This document shows, in pieces, positions 9,406-19,016 of a stretch of DNA of 64,000 nt (position 1 is the stretch's first letter; every line of letters begins with the position of its first letter). The stretch comes from Actinomycetota bacterium (GTDB taxonomy: Bacteria > Actinomycetota > Actinomycetes > Streptosporangiales > Streptosporangiaceae): the NCBI GenBank assembly GCA_003168255.1, contig PMSU01000091.1, positions 27,120 through 91,119 on the forward strand. The letters run 5' to 3'. The position numbers and the translations under genes were made by a program. The notes under the pieces were generated by a model. The model was not told the DNA's origin, ran no database searches, and saw only the letters and a list, made by a program, of their open reading frames with translations.

Positions 9406-11838
9406 GTGGCAAGGCCCCGGCTCCTAGCAATACCCGGCCGGACCCGCCGGGCGACATGGGCCATGCCAATGGTTCTCGCGACGCTGGTGACGGGGTATCT
9501 GGCGTGGGGAGCATGGGCTTCTGCGCGCGATCCAGCATGGCTCTATCTGGATAAGAAATGGTGGCGGGTATGGCTTAGGCCGAGTCACGACGGCGTCCTG
9601 CTCGCAGTCGTGGTTCTGTGGCTGCTGTCAGCATTCCTGTATTGGTGGCCGAGGCGACGGCAGTCTCAGGACGCAGGGCTGGTCATAGTCGTGGCGATGG
9701 TCGTCATCGGGGCCGTTCTCGGCACTACGTCGCTAGCTCCATGTGAGGGCGGGCAGACCCATACCGCGGTAGTCGCCTGGGTTCTCAGCCTTTATGTCGG
9801 ATCACTTGAGCCGCGGTATGGACCCGGCACGACGTGCCCGGGCCAGCTACCGCTGGCTTTGCAGCTCGGGCGCACAATTTGCCTGGGTGCCACGCTAGTC
9901 GGTGCCTTCGCGGCTGCGGCGGTGCTATGGCGGCAGCCGGTCGGCCGTCTACGCGCGCGTCTGGTGAAAGATGCCACGATTCTTACTGGCCTGGACGCGA
10001 TGACGATCGCGTTGCTGCGTCATCTGACTTCGATCGGATCCGGGAGCCGGGTCGTGGTAATCGAGCCTGATCGGCATCATCCACTGCTGGATGAGGCCCG
10101 TGGTACGGGCGCGCAAATTGTTGTGGCCGACCCAACGTTGCCGCGCGTGCTTGCGCCGCTGCTCAGAGGGTTGCGTGGCCCTCAGCTGCGTTACTTGTTC
10201 TCGTTGCGCCCGGAGGCAGCCGAAAATGAGGAGGTCCTGAGCGCGGCCAGGCTGGTTCTGAGCCGCATCCGGGCGGATCCGGACAGACCGCCACATCTGA
10301 TCGCGCGCATAGACGATCCTCGGCACGCCGACGTCTGGCGGGGTCAGCGCATCGGTCCGTCGTTCGCCTGGTTCGAGGATGCGTTAAGCCCGCAAGAATC
10401 GACTGCATGCGCGCTGGTGAATCAAGTTTTCCGCGGTGATGCCCGGCAGGTGCTGCTTTGCGGTGATAGCACGCTCGCGCTCGCGGTCTTGCTGGAGCTT
10501 GCCCATCGCGCGTGGGAGCGACAGGATCTTGCTGCGGCGGCGGCCAGGGGTCAGGCCGCTGACCCGGCTGCGGTGGCGTCGGACGGAGCGGCCCGGCCCG
10601 CGACGGATCACCTGGCCGAGCGAGTCGTGCTCCTGGACGTGCGAGCAGAGGACCTGCGAAGGGAATATCGCGCTACGTCCTCCCACGCAATCGTTAAGGC
10701 ACTGCCTGCGGTTGAAGTCCACCCGGCGGCCTGGCGCGGTCAGCTGCTGGCCAGCCTGGACGCCATGACACCGGCGGAGGCCGCCGAGACGGCCGTCGTG
10801 ATCGCAGATGCACCCACGGAGGCTAGCCTGCACGAGGCCGGACGGGTCGCCCGGCTTCACCCTGGCACCCCCGTGTTCGTATTGTGCTCGGACGGAGCTG
10901 GTGTCACGGGTGCCGTTTTCGACCAGCTACAGCCCTTTCAGCGGGCTCTCCTCGTCGACCGCCAGACACCAGAAGATACCTGGACCAGGACGGCCCGGCA
11001 TTGGCACGAGTGCTACCGATTGACGCACCCAGCCGTATCAGGTGCGGTAAAGACCCTCACTCGCAAGCCGTGGGATGAGCTTGATGAGTTCATTCGTGAG
11101 GACAACATCCTTCAGCTCCGCTCAATAATGGCTGCTGTGGTGGCGCGCGGCCGACGCTGGGTGCCAAGCCGTGCGGTTGTGCCGGGAAGCTTCGTTGAGC
11201 TGACCGACGGCGACGTTCAAGAAGTGGCGCGGGAGGAACATACTCGCTGGTACGACCGCCGCCGACAGGCCGGCTGGCGGGCAGCCGCAGTCGCTGAGGA
11301 AGACGATGACGTCGCCCTGATCAACAGCGTCGTGCGGCCCTGGGCTGATCTTGCGGCTGAATCGCGCGAGTGGCTTCCCGGCTACGTCCGGTCTCAGCTC
11401 GCGCAGCTAGAGGCCGTCGGCTACATGCCCATCTTGCCCGATGACGGGCCTGCTGACGCGATCGAATTCCGCCGCGTCGGCGAGGTCCGTGCCGAGCGGC
11501 TCATGGCCAGCCAGACGTGGCGGCACACGCATGGGAGCAAGCTGTCCGGCTCCGCTGGTGACTGGCACGTCACCGACGACATCGGCCATGAGCGGACGAT
11601 TCGCGACCAGGAATTCTGGGCCAGTCACGAGCCGCTGGCCGGCAATCGCTGGCGCCGGACGGGCACCGTCCGCGCCTGGCGGGTCAGCGAGAGCGTCGTC
11701 TTGCGGACGATAGAAGGAAATGCTGCGGCCCAGCCTGGCGATTGGATCGTTCAGGGACGTGGCGGTGAACGATGGCCGGTCCAAAACGAACAGTTCGCCC
11801 GAGGGTACCGTGTCGTTGGTGCCGACCCACGGCATTAA
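9406..11838 (+). CDS. membrane-anchored RyR-domain protein with a TrkA-N-like central region
   Basis: Several hydrophobic N-terminal segments; TGLDAMTIALLRHLTSIGSGSRVVVIEPDRHHPLLDEARGTGAQIVVADPT (Rossmann/TrkA-N-like); EEHTRWYDRRRQAGW...INSVVRPWADLAAESREW (RyR-like); C-terminal PGDWIVQGRGGERWPVQNEQFARGYRVV. GTG start. Confidence 0.7.
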   Translation: MARPRLLAIPGRTRRATWAMPMVLATLVTGYLAWGAWASARDPAWLYLDKKWWRVWLRPSHDGVLLAVVVLWLLSAFLYWWPRRRQSQDAGLVIVVAMVVIGAVLGTTSLAPCEGGQTHTAVVAWVLSLYVGSLEPRYGPGTTCPGQLPLALQLGRTICLGATLVGAFAAAAVLWRQPVGRLRARLVKDATILTGLDAMTIALLRHLTSIGSGSRVVVIEPDRHHPLLDEARGTGAQIVVADPTLPRVLAPLLRGLRGPQLRYLFSLRPEAAENEEVLSAARLVLSRIRADPDRPPHLIARIDDPRHADVWRGQRIGPSFAWFEDALSPQESTACALVNQVFRGDARQVLLCGDSTLALAVLLELAHRAWERQDLAAAAARGQAADPAAVASDGAARPATDHLAERVVLLDVRAEDLRREYRATSSHAIVKALPAVEVHPAAWRGQLLASLDAMTPAEAAETAVVIADAPTEASLHEAGRVARLHPGTPVFVLCSDGAGVTGAVFDQLQPFQRALLVDRQTPEDTWTRTARHWHECYRLTHPAVSGAVKTLTRKPWDELDEFIREDNILQLRSIMAAVVARGRRWVPSRAVVPGSFVELTDGDVQEVAREEHTRWYDRRRQAGWRAAAVAEEDDDVALINSVVRPWADLAAESREWLPGYVRSQLAQLEAVGYMPILPDDGPADAIEFRRVGEVRAERLMASQTWRHTHGSKLSGSAGDWHVTDDIGHERTIRDQEFWASHEPLAGNRWRRTGTVRAWRVSESVVLRTIEGNAAAQPGDWIVQGRGGERWPVQNEQFARGYRVVGADPRH

Positions 11839-11841
11839 CGG

Positions 11842-12768
11842 TTGCCACGGCTACAGCTGGCGCGCGACCAAATACGTAGAAGGAACGCCTTGACGGACAC
11901 GGTGTTGGCGGCTGGCGGGAGGCGGCTGTCCGTTCAGGTATTCGGTGATTCCGAGGGCATTCCCGTCTTCCTGCTGCACGGGACGCCAGGGAGCAGGCTG
12001 GGTCCGCACCCGCGCGGGCAAGTGCTGCATCGGCTAGGCATCAGGCTGATCGCATTCGACCGCCCGGGTTACGGGCATTCGGACCGGCTGGCCGGCCGGA
12101 AAGTCGCCGACGTGGTGGAAGACGTCGCCGCGATCGCCGATGCGTATGGGGTCGAGAAGTTCGCAGTCGTCGGGCGCTCGGGGGGCGGGCCGCACGCACT
12201 AGCTTGTGCCGCACTGCTGCCGCGCCGGACGACCAGGGCCGCGGTTCTCGTCGGGCTTGCCCCGCATGGTGCTGAGGGCCTTGACTGGTTCGACGGGATG
12301 GCCCAGTCGAACGTCATCGATTTCACCGCGGCGGCGGCGGGTCATGACCCCCTCTCCGCCCGGCTGACGCCTGCGGCCGAGTCGATTCGCGCCGACCCGG
12401 CCAGCCTCATCACCCGCCTCCAGGCCGAGCTTCCTGACTCGGACAGGCGCGTGGTGACCGACCGGGGAATCCGCTCGATGCTGGTGCAGAACTACGCCGA
12501 GGCGCTGCGGACGTCTGCCTACGGCTGGATCGACGATGCGCTGGCCTTCTGCTCTCCGTGGGGATTCGACCCCGCGGCCGTGACCGTTCCGGTCGTGCTC
12601 TGGCACGGCGAGAACGACGTCTTTTCCCCGGTCAGCCACGCCCGCTGGCTCGCCGACCAGATCCCGGGCGCGACCGTGCTCGTGCAGGCAGGCGCCGCCC
12701 ACTTCGGCGCGCTGGACGTGCTGCCGGACATCCTGCGCTGGCTCGCGGTCGGCACTCCGCGCGGCTGA
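11842..12768 (+). CDS. alpha/beta hydrolase
   Basis: FLLHGTPGSRLGPHPR, FDRPGYGHSD, VVGRSGGGPHAL nucleophile elbow, VLWHGENDVFSP; start is TTG 11842 or TTG 11890. Confidence 0.9.
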   Translation: MPRLQLARDQIRRRNALTDTVLAAGGRRLSVQVFGDSEGIPVFLLHGTPGSRLGPHPRGQVLHRLGIRLIAFDRPGYGHSDRLAGRKVADVVEDVAAIADAYGVEKFAVVGRSGGGPHALACAALLPRRTTRAAVLVGLAPHGAEGLDWFDGMAQSNVIDFTAAAAGHDPLSARLTPAAESIRADPASLITRLQAELPDSDRRVVTDRGIRSMLVQNYAEALRTSAYGWIDDALAFCSPWGFDPAAVTVPVVLWHGENDVFSPVSHARWLADQIPGATVLVQAGAAHFGALDVLPDILRWLAVGTPRG

Positions 12769-15700
12769 TCAGGTCGGCTGCGGCTCAAGATCGCGGTTGT
12801 TGCGCTGCCAGCGCTGAAGGAGGTCCGCATTCGGATGCCGCGGCCCCAGCACCTGGCTGAACGCATTCATGATCCGCGTCCTGATCAGCTCGGCTTCCTC
12901 CTCTTGCCCGGCGAGGTGCAAGGTGACCGCAAGGTTGGCCTCGCAGACCAGCGTGTCGGGATGCCGCGGCCCCAGTTTCTCTCGCAGCCTGCCGATCGTC
13001 TCGCGCTCCAGCGTCTCGGCCCGGGCTAGGTCCTCGGAATCTCCCAGGCAGTTAGCCAGGTTGATCGCGCACGACAGGGTGAAGGGATGGTCATCACCCA
13101 GCCGGCCGCGCATGGCCGCCAGCGTCTGTTCCGCGAGAGCGCGGGCCTCGGCTACCTGCCCAGTACCGCGCAGGTAGGTGACTAGGTTATTGTCGGCGAC
13201 CAGCGTGTACGGGTGGTCCTCGGCGAGGCTGCGCTGATAGGCCGCCCTGACCTCGGTTACTAGGTCACGTGCCCGGGACTTGTCGTTGAGGGCCGAGTAG
13301 TCACAGGCAAGGTTGAGCGCGCACGACAGTGCGTCCGGCGATTCCTTGGGATAGTTGCGCAAGTAGCGGTCGTAGGTCTCCTGGGTCAGATCGATCGCCT
13401 GACTTTGCAGGCCGGCCTTGCGCAGCGAGACAGCCAGGCTCTTGGCGGTGCGCAAGGTATCCATCAGGTCGTCGCCCAGCACTCGCCTGTACTTGTCGTA
13501 TGTGCTGCGCAGCAGGTCGACGGACTCCCGGAAAAAGCCCTCCTCACGCATGTCGCGGGCGAGGTTGGCGGCGGAGTAGAGGGTGTAGGGATGGTCGCGA
13601 CCCAAGACGTCCTCGCGCCGGGCCAGTGTCTCCTCATCCACCCGGCGCGCGGCGGAGGAATCACCCACCAGGCGCAGCGATACTGCCAGGTTGTTGGCTG
13701 CCGCGAGGGTCCGCGGGTGATCCTCCCCGAACAGCTCCTTGAAGCGCTCGTGCGTCTCCCGGTCACGGGCAAGGGCCTGCTGGAACTCACCGAGCGCGCG
13801 CAAGTCCGCGGCCAGCCCGCCGGCCGTCATGAGAATATGCGGGTGGTCGGATTTTAGGACCTGCTGCTGCCGCTCGAGCACGTCGATATCGACGTCACGG
13901 GCGTCGGCGAAGCGCCCCTGTGATCGCAGCACGTTGGCCAAATGGAACCGCAGGTGCAGCGTCTGCGGGTGGTTCTCGCCGAGTTGCTGGCCCCAGAGGT
14001 TCTCCAGCCGGCGGGCTAGGCCTAGGCACTGGTCGAACTCGCCGTGTTTCCATTGATACCGCACCCAGTCGATGAGCAGCTGGCGGGTCGGCGCCTCGGT
14101 GCACTCCTCCGCTCGAGATGGCCCCAGGTGCGGCCAGATCAAGTTGTAGCGATGCCAGTTCTCCGGATCGTCGGTGTCGCCGCGGCGCGGCCGGGCGCCG
14201 ACCAGGATGGCGTGCACCTCGTGGCAGGCCGCGATCTGCTCTTCCTCGGTCAGCTGGGACCGGATCACCGCCTGCACGAGGCGGTGTATCTGGACCGAGT
14301 TGCTGCCCTGGTCGACCTTGAACAGCGCGAACCGGCTGATGTCCATGATCACCTTGCCGAGCAAGAGCTTCTCGCTCAGTGTGTCGTCGAAGGACAGCAG
14401 GGACTGGATCATCTCGTCGCTGTAGAGCAGCGTCATTGAGATCGGTCCTGATGAGAGGAACGCGCAGAGCTGAAGTAGCCGTACCGCTGCCGGTGATTGC
14501 TGCCGGAGCCGCTCGAGGGACATGTTCCACGTCGCCACCACGGGATGGGGGAAGTCGGTCGGCTCGTGCAGCGCCTGCATGAGAGTCCGCTGCGTGCTTA
14601 GCTGGTCGACGTAGGTAGCCGCGGGCATGCTGGTCTGCTCCAGCCACGCACTCGCCTGCTCGACCGCCAGCGGCAAGTCGCCCAGAGCTTCGGCCACGCT
14701 GGCTGCGTCAGCCCGGTCCAGCCGCGAAACGTGACGCATCAGGTGCGCAATGCTCTCCGCGCGGCTGAAGACGTCGACCTCGAGCGGCTCGGCGGAGTGG
14801 GTCCATGCCTGGTTCCTGGACGTGATCATGACATCACCCGGCCCGGTGGGCAGGTAAGGATCCAAGTCCTTGGGATTGTCGGCGTTGTCGAAGACGAGCA
14901 GCCAGCGCCCGGTGTCGCCATGGTTCAGTCTGGCCAGCGCGGTACCCGCCGCTTCCGCGTCGTTGTCGCTGACCGGGAGCCCGAGTCGGCCGGCCAGGTC
15001 GGCGAGCGAGCGGGTAATCTCTTCGGTCCGCTCCGCAGGTATCCACCAGATCAGGTCATAGTCGGCCCTGAACCGGTGCGCGTACTCCAGTGCGATCTGC
15101 GTCTTGCCCACGCCGCCGAGCCCGTACAGGGCCTGAGCCAGAACAACCGCCATGCGATCATCCACCAGCTTCGACCGGAGCAGGTCCAGGGTTGCGCTGC
15201 GTCCGGTGAAGTCAGCATTCCTTGCCGGCACGTTCGAGATCCCCGGTACCATCCCGGGGAAGCGCGGCTCCGCCGCCTGCGAGTCATGGGACTGTGGCAG
15301 CAGGGTCGGCCGGTCGAATGCCCGCAGCAGCTCGGTAGTTGCCCGGTCCGCGTCCAGCCCCACCAGGTCAATGGCGCTGGGGCTGGAGAACGGAGCAACG
15401 GGCCGCCCGCCGCCAATCCGCAGCGGGATCAGGTGTCGGCGAGTCCCCGCAGCGTCGGGTACCGAGATTTTCCCCCAGATGTCCCTGGCCTCGGGTGACT
15501 GCATGTACGCGGCCGACAGCAGCGCGATGGCGCGGGAGGCGGCCTGAAGTTCACGCGCGGGCTCGAAGCTGCCGTCAGCATCCGCCTCCTCATCCGCTGC
15601 CGTGCAGTGGGGCAGGACGTGGAAGCCGGATCTCGTCAGGACCCACCTGATCCAGTCGGCCCACATCTGATCTTCCGGCGCGTAGCTCAGGAACACCTCG

Positions 15701-16704
15701 GTCGAGGAAATCGGCTGGCGGCGGGTGTAGGCATCGGAGTACTGCAGCCTCAGTTCCTCATCCAGCGGCGGCATGCACGTGACCTCACCCGCCGTGACCT
15801 TGTCGGTCATCCGTTCGTAGGCCGCGAGCAGCGAGGTTGGGGATCCCGGCGGGTCGCCGAAGGCGGCCAGCGTCTCCTCGAAGGCATAAAACGGCCGGTA
15901 CGGAATCTCGACCGATCCCCAGTACTGCGCCGAAGTCTCCGGGGTCTGATCAACGGGAAAACCATCGAACTTCATCCTGGCCAGCGCCCGGCCGATGTCA
16001 AGCTTTTCTTTCTCAGCGTTTTCGATACGCATGGGCACGGGCAGGATCCGTATATTACGGTCGCCGTATCGATTGCTGATCTGCCGCGCGACGTTCGAGG
16101 CGCCTTCTATGCTCTGGTCATTTAGCGTGAAGCATACGACAAGGACGTCTGGGAGTTCGACCGTGCAGATATCCGCGACATCACTCAGCCCGGTGCGGCT
16201 GTCGATCAGGACATAGTCATAATTTCGCTTCATGTCGGCGCGCAAGGCACGGAAGAATTGGCCACCGCCCAGCCGATCATAGAAATTGTCCCAGTCCAAA
16301 GAACTGACAGCGGCCGAGTAGACGCGATTTTGACGCCCGGCGGAGATGAAATCAAGGCTTCCTTCATCAGGGAATTGATGCCCTGTAAGGGACACGGCGT
16401 GCGGTTCCACCTGAGCGTATTCTAGATGCCAGTCTTGCGCATGCGGCTCGGGGCTTGTCGCTTCCGACTCGTAGTCGTTGATGATCTCGATAACGCCGTT
16501 CGTTGAATTTACTACGGACTCGTCAAGGAACGGGTGAAAGAATTTGTGCAGTCCTGGTGACTCCAGGTCCCAGTCAACTGCCAGGACCCGCTTCCCGTTG
16601 CTGGCGAGAATCCATCCGACGTTAGCGAGCGCCATCGTCCGGCCAGTCCCGCCCTTGTACGAGTAGAACGTAACGATCTTGCCTTGGCCGGCCTCATCCA
16701 TCAT
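12769..16704 (-). CDS. fxsT: FxSxx-COOH system TPR protein (FxsT-like): MinD/ParA-like ATPase + TIR-like + NB-ARC + TPR
   Basis: N-terminal FYSYKGGTGRTMALANVGWILASNGKRVLAVDWDLESPGLHKFFHPFL; TEVFLSYAPEDQMWADWIRWVLTRSGFHV; FTGRSATLDLLRSKL...YGLGGVGKTQIALEYAHRF (P-loop NB-ARC); many C-terminal LGxxHPxTLxxxxNLAxxLR repeats. Confidence 0.88.
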   Translation of the reverse strand: MMDEAGQGKIVTFYSYKGGTGRTMALANVGWILASNGKRVLAVDWDLESPGLHKFFHPFLDESVVNSTNGVIEIINDYESEATSPEPHAQDWHLEYAQVEPHAVSLTGHQFPDEGSLDFISAGRQNRVYSAAVSSLDWDNFYDRLGGGQFFRALRADMKRNYDYVLIDSRTGLSDVADICTVELPDVLVVCFTLNDQSIEGASNVARQISNRYGDRNIRILPVPMRIENAEKEKLDIGRALARMKFDGFPVDQTPETSAQYWGSVEIPYRPFYAFEETLAAFGDPPGSPTSLLAAYERMTDKVTAGEVTCMPPLDEELRLQYSDAYTRRQPISSTEVFLSYAPEDQMWADWIRWVLTRSGFHVLPHCTAADEEADADGSFEPARELQAASRAIALLSAAYMQSPEARDIWGKISVPDAAGTRRHLIPLRIGGGRPVAPFSSPSAIDLVGLDADRATTELLRAFDRPTLLPQSHDSQAAEPRFPGMVPGISNVPARNADFTGRSATLDLLRSKLVDDRMAVVLAQALYGLGGVGKTQIALEYAHRFRADYDLIWWIPAERTEEITRSLADLAGRLGLPVSDNDAEAAGTALARLNHGDTGRWLLVFDNADNPKDLDPYLPTGPGDVMITSRNQAWTHSAEPLEVDVFSRAESIAHLMRHVSRLDRADAASVAEALGDLPLAVEQASAWLEQTSMPAATYVDQLSTQRTLMQALHEPTDFPHPVVATWNMSLERLRQQSPAAVRLLQLCAFLSSGPISMTLLYSDEMIQSLLSFDDTLSEKLLLGKVIMDISRFALFKVDQGSNSVQIHRLVQAVIRSQLTEEEQIAACHEVHAILVGARPRRGDTDDPENWHRYNLIWPHLGPSRAEECTEAPTRQLLIDWVRYQWKHGEFDQCLGLARRLENLWGQQLGENHPQTLHLRFHLANVLRSQGRFADARDVDIDVLERQQQVLKSDHPHILMTAGGLAADLRALGEFQQALARDRETHERFKELFGEDHPRTLAAANNLAVSLRLVGDSSAARRVDEETLARREDVLGRDHPYTLYSAANLARDMREEGFFRESVDLLRSTYDKYRRVLGDDLMDTLRTAKSLAVSLRKAGLQSQAIDLTQETYDRYLRNYPKESPDALSCALNLACDYSALNDKSRARDLVTEVRAAYQRSLAEDHPYTLVADNNLVTYLRGTGQVAEARALAEQTLAAMRGRLGDDHPFTLSCAINLANCLGDSEDLARAETLERETIGRLREKLGPRHPDTLVCEANLAVTLHLAGQEEEAELIRTRIMNAFSQVLGPRHPNADLLQRWQRNNRDLEPQPT

Positions 16705-18064
16705 GTTCTCCGGAATCTGCCGGATCCACCCGCCTGAGCCGGGGGCGCTCGACGTGAGAACCCCCGGGCGGGTGCGCCGGCGTGTGCTTGTCCTTGCGGA
16801 ATCTCTTCAGCATGATCCTGGTCATCTGCGGAAGAATCTCGCTGAACTCGCGCAGCGTGGGAATGCCGTCAGCGGCCATTCGGCATCGTTGCGGGACGCT
16901 GGCCAGCTTGCGGTTCAGGGAAAGGCCGAGACTCTTCCGGAGGGCCTGCTCGGCGGCGCTCAGCTCAGGGTCCTGATTATTCCATGGCACTAGCACACTG
17001 ACCCACGACGGCTTGAGTCCGTCCAGACGCTGGAACTTGTCCGTGCACGCTGCTGAGGCAGTCGCCCAAGGGTCGATCAGGCACAGTCCGGGGATCGGCC
17101 TGTCGCTGTTCACCCACTGCGCGGCATGCTCCTCGAAGGTGCCGATGGTCGGCTGGCAGCCAATGCACGTCGTCAGATCCGCGGCGTAGTCCGCGAGCGG
17201 CTGCCTGGAAGCCGGATGGTATGGATTCCACAGGCGCGGTGACTCGCCGTAGTAGTCCCTCGCGCGGCCGTCGGGGAGCGTCGAGTGGTCCAGCGCGAGC
17301 ACCGTAATCCGGAGATGCCTTCTCGCCTGCCGGTCCGATCGGCCCCGGGCGAAGGCGTTCTCCAGCGACGCATAGACAGACGGCGGTTCGGGGGCGACCT
17401 GCGTCCGCTGGGCGACATTCACAATCCGCCGGGCAAGCTCGTAGACCGCAACCTCGTAGTCTTCCCGGTAGCGCGTTAGTTTGATCAGCCCGAAGAACCC
17501 GTGCGTGGCGTAACGGGGACCAAAGCTGGGATCTTCGTACTGAATGTCCTGCGCCACGTCCGGCAGGATTTCTGCTCTTACCGGTGACCACAGTGCTGGC
17601 ACGATAGCGTCAACGGACGCACGCCCCTGGTCCCTGCTGTTCACCTGACGGCGGGCGAAGGCAAACCATTCCATGCCGCAGTCTTTGCTCTCGAAGTAAC
17701 GCGGAGAATACAGCGGAACGAAGACGCGGCACGTCGCCAGGGCTTCGGCCAGCTCACCCGGCCACCGGACCCCGGAACGATTATTCCGATCTATGAAACC
17801 GACTGACCCAGGACGGAGAGCGGTCATGCCTAAGATATTCTTGCAGAGATCCTGATGCAGCTTATGGACCCACATGTCCGGGTCGCTGTGGTCGTTCTCG
17901 TCGAGTCTTGGCGTGCGAGCATAGCTCAGGAAAAAGTACGGCTTGTCGGCACGACCATTTTCATGCCTCGCCATCCCTGCCTGTTCCCCCCTGCACCCAT
18001 GCGTCACACCGGGCCCACGACCTCCCGCACGCATCAACGGAGATCGTCCCTCTCTCTGATCCAA
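16694..18064 (-). CDS. fxsC: TIR-like protein (FxsC-like)
   Basis: KPYFFLSYARTPRLDENDHSDPDMWVHKLHQDLCKNI...VFVPLYSPRYFESKDCGMEWFAFARR; sits between the maturase genes and fxsT. Confidence 0.85.
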   Translation of the reverse strand: MDQREGRSPLMRAGGRGPGVTHGCRGEQAGMARHENGRADKPYFFLSYARTPRLDENDHSDPDMWVHKLHQDLCKNILGMTALRPGSVGFIDRNNRSGVRWPGELAEALATCRVFVPLYSPRYFESKDCGMEWFAFARRQVNSRDQGRASVDAIVPALWSPVRAEILPDVAQDIQYEDPSFGPRYATHGFFGLIKLTRYREDYEVAVYELARRIVNVAQRTQVAPEPPSVYASLENAFARGRSDRQARRHLRITVLALDHSTLPDGRARDYYGESPRLWNPYHPASRQPLADYAADLTTCIGCQPTIGTFEEHAAQWVNSDRPIPGLCLIDPWATASAACTDKFQRLDGLKPSWVSVLVPWNNQDPELSAAEQALRKSLGLSLNRKLASVPQRCRMAADGIPTLREFSEILPQMTRIMLKRFRKDKHTPAHPPGGSHVERPRLRRVDPADSGEHDG

Positions 18065-18186
18065 GAAGCTTAGATGAGATCCGGGAACCGGTCCAGAGCA
18101 GGTGGCTGCGTCAGGTGCGTCAGGTGCGGCAGGGCAAGGACATGGCGCGCCAGCCGGTGGTTACCGATGCCAGACTCGGTGCCGGG

Positions 18187-19011
18187 CTAAAGACTCGTAG
18201 CGAGCCTGTGCCGGCGGAGCCATTCCGTCGCGAAGTCCACCGTCGGCACCAGCGGCGCCAGACGGCAGTCCGCTTGTCCGATGCGGCCACGGGCTGCTAT
18301 CCCGGCCCGATCGAAATCAGCGCCCAGTTCACCGAGATGCCGGTCATCGAGGGCCACGTCGGTGTACTCATGCCATACCGCCTGGCCAGCCACGGCAATT
18401 ACGCACCTGTAACTGCGCATCGGTGGATTGGCGGTATAGCGGTACTCGGCCAGATGGAGCGCCGAGCAAGCCTGGTAGCCCACGCCCAGCAGCAGTATCC
18501 GCGCGTCCGTCTCGTACAGGCGCGCAAGGGGCGAGGAATCGCCAAGATGGCAGTGCACCGGGTGCGGATTCATGAGCTTATCGGCCATCGGGCCAATCGC
18601 GGCGAACGAGCTTTGCGGGTGGGCACTGCGCACCGCGCCCGGCATGGTCCGGACGTGTTCCGCGATGCGTCCCATACCGTCTGACGGTGTGCTGGCCGGG
18701 TCAAAGGGCGGCATCGCCGCCTTGTATCGGGTGATCTGCTCGGCGGTCATGCCCGCAGTCCGGGCCAGGTAGAGCCTGGAGGTATCCGAATTGCCCGCGG
18801 TTCCGGCGCAGACCGCCAGCGTGCCCTCATACCCGATGACGTCCTGCATCGCCGCGACGACCGCTGCCGCACCACCCCGGACCGGGCCCAGGCTGCGCAG
18901 GGACGCGTGAAGCAGTAAAACCTGACCGGCGGCGACGCCGAGCGCTCGCAGGTCGGCGGCAAGGGATTGGCGGGTCTGGCGCACGTGCGAGCCGCCGGCG
19001 AAACCGGGCAT
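18187..19011 (-). CDS. AAC(3) family N-acetyltransferase
   Basis: LLLHASLRSLGPVRGGA, PFDPASTPSDGMGRIAEHVRTMPGAVRSAHPQSSFAAIGPMAD, LGDSSPLARLYE match the AAC(3)/YokD fold pattern. Confidence 0.85.
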   Translation of the reverse strand: MPGFAGGSHVRQTRQSLAADLRALGVAAGQVLLLHASLRSLGPVRGGAAAVVAAMQDVIGYEGTLAVCAGTAGNSDTSRLYLARTAGMTAEQITRYKAAMPPFDPASTPSDGMGRIAEHVRTMPGAVRSAHPQSSFAAIGPMADKLMNPHPVHCHLGDSSPLARLYETDARILLLGVGYQACSALHLAEYRYTANPPMRSYRCVIAVAGQAVWHEYTDVALDDRHLGELGADFDRAGIAARGRIGQADCRLAPLVPTVDFATEWLRRHRLATSL

Positions 19012-19016
19012 CTGGA

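Noticed and set aside
12769-16704. Plasmid partition ParA gene
   Set aside because: KGGTGRT is in the N-terminal domain of a large TIR-like/NB-ARC/TPR fusion; no parB or parS-like context.
18187-19011. Acquired aminoglycoside resistance gene
   Set aside because: Family assignment alone does not show resistance; operon context favours a role with the RiPP system.
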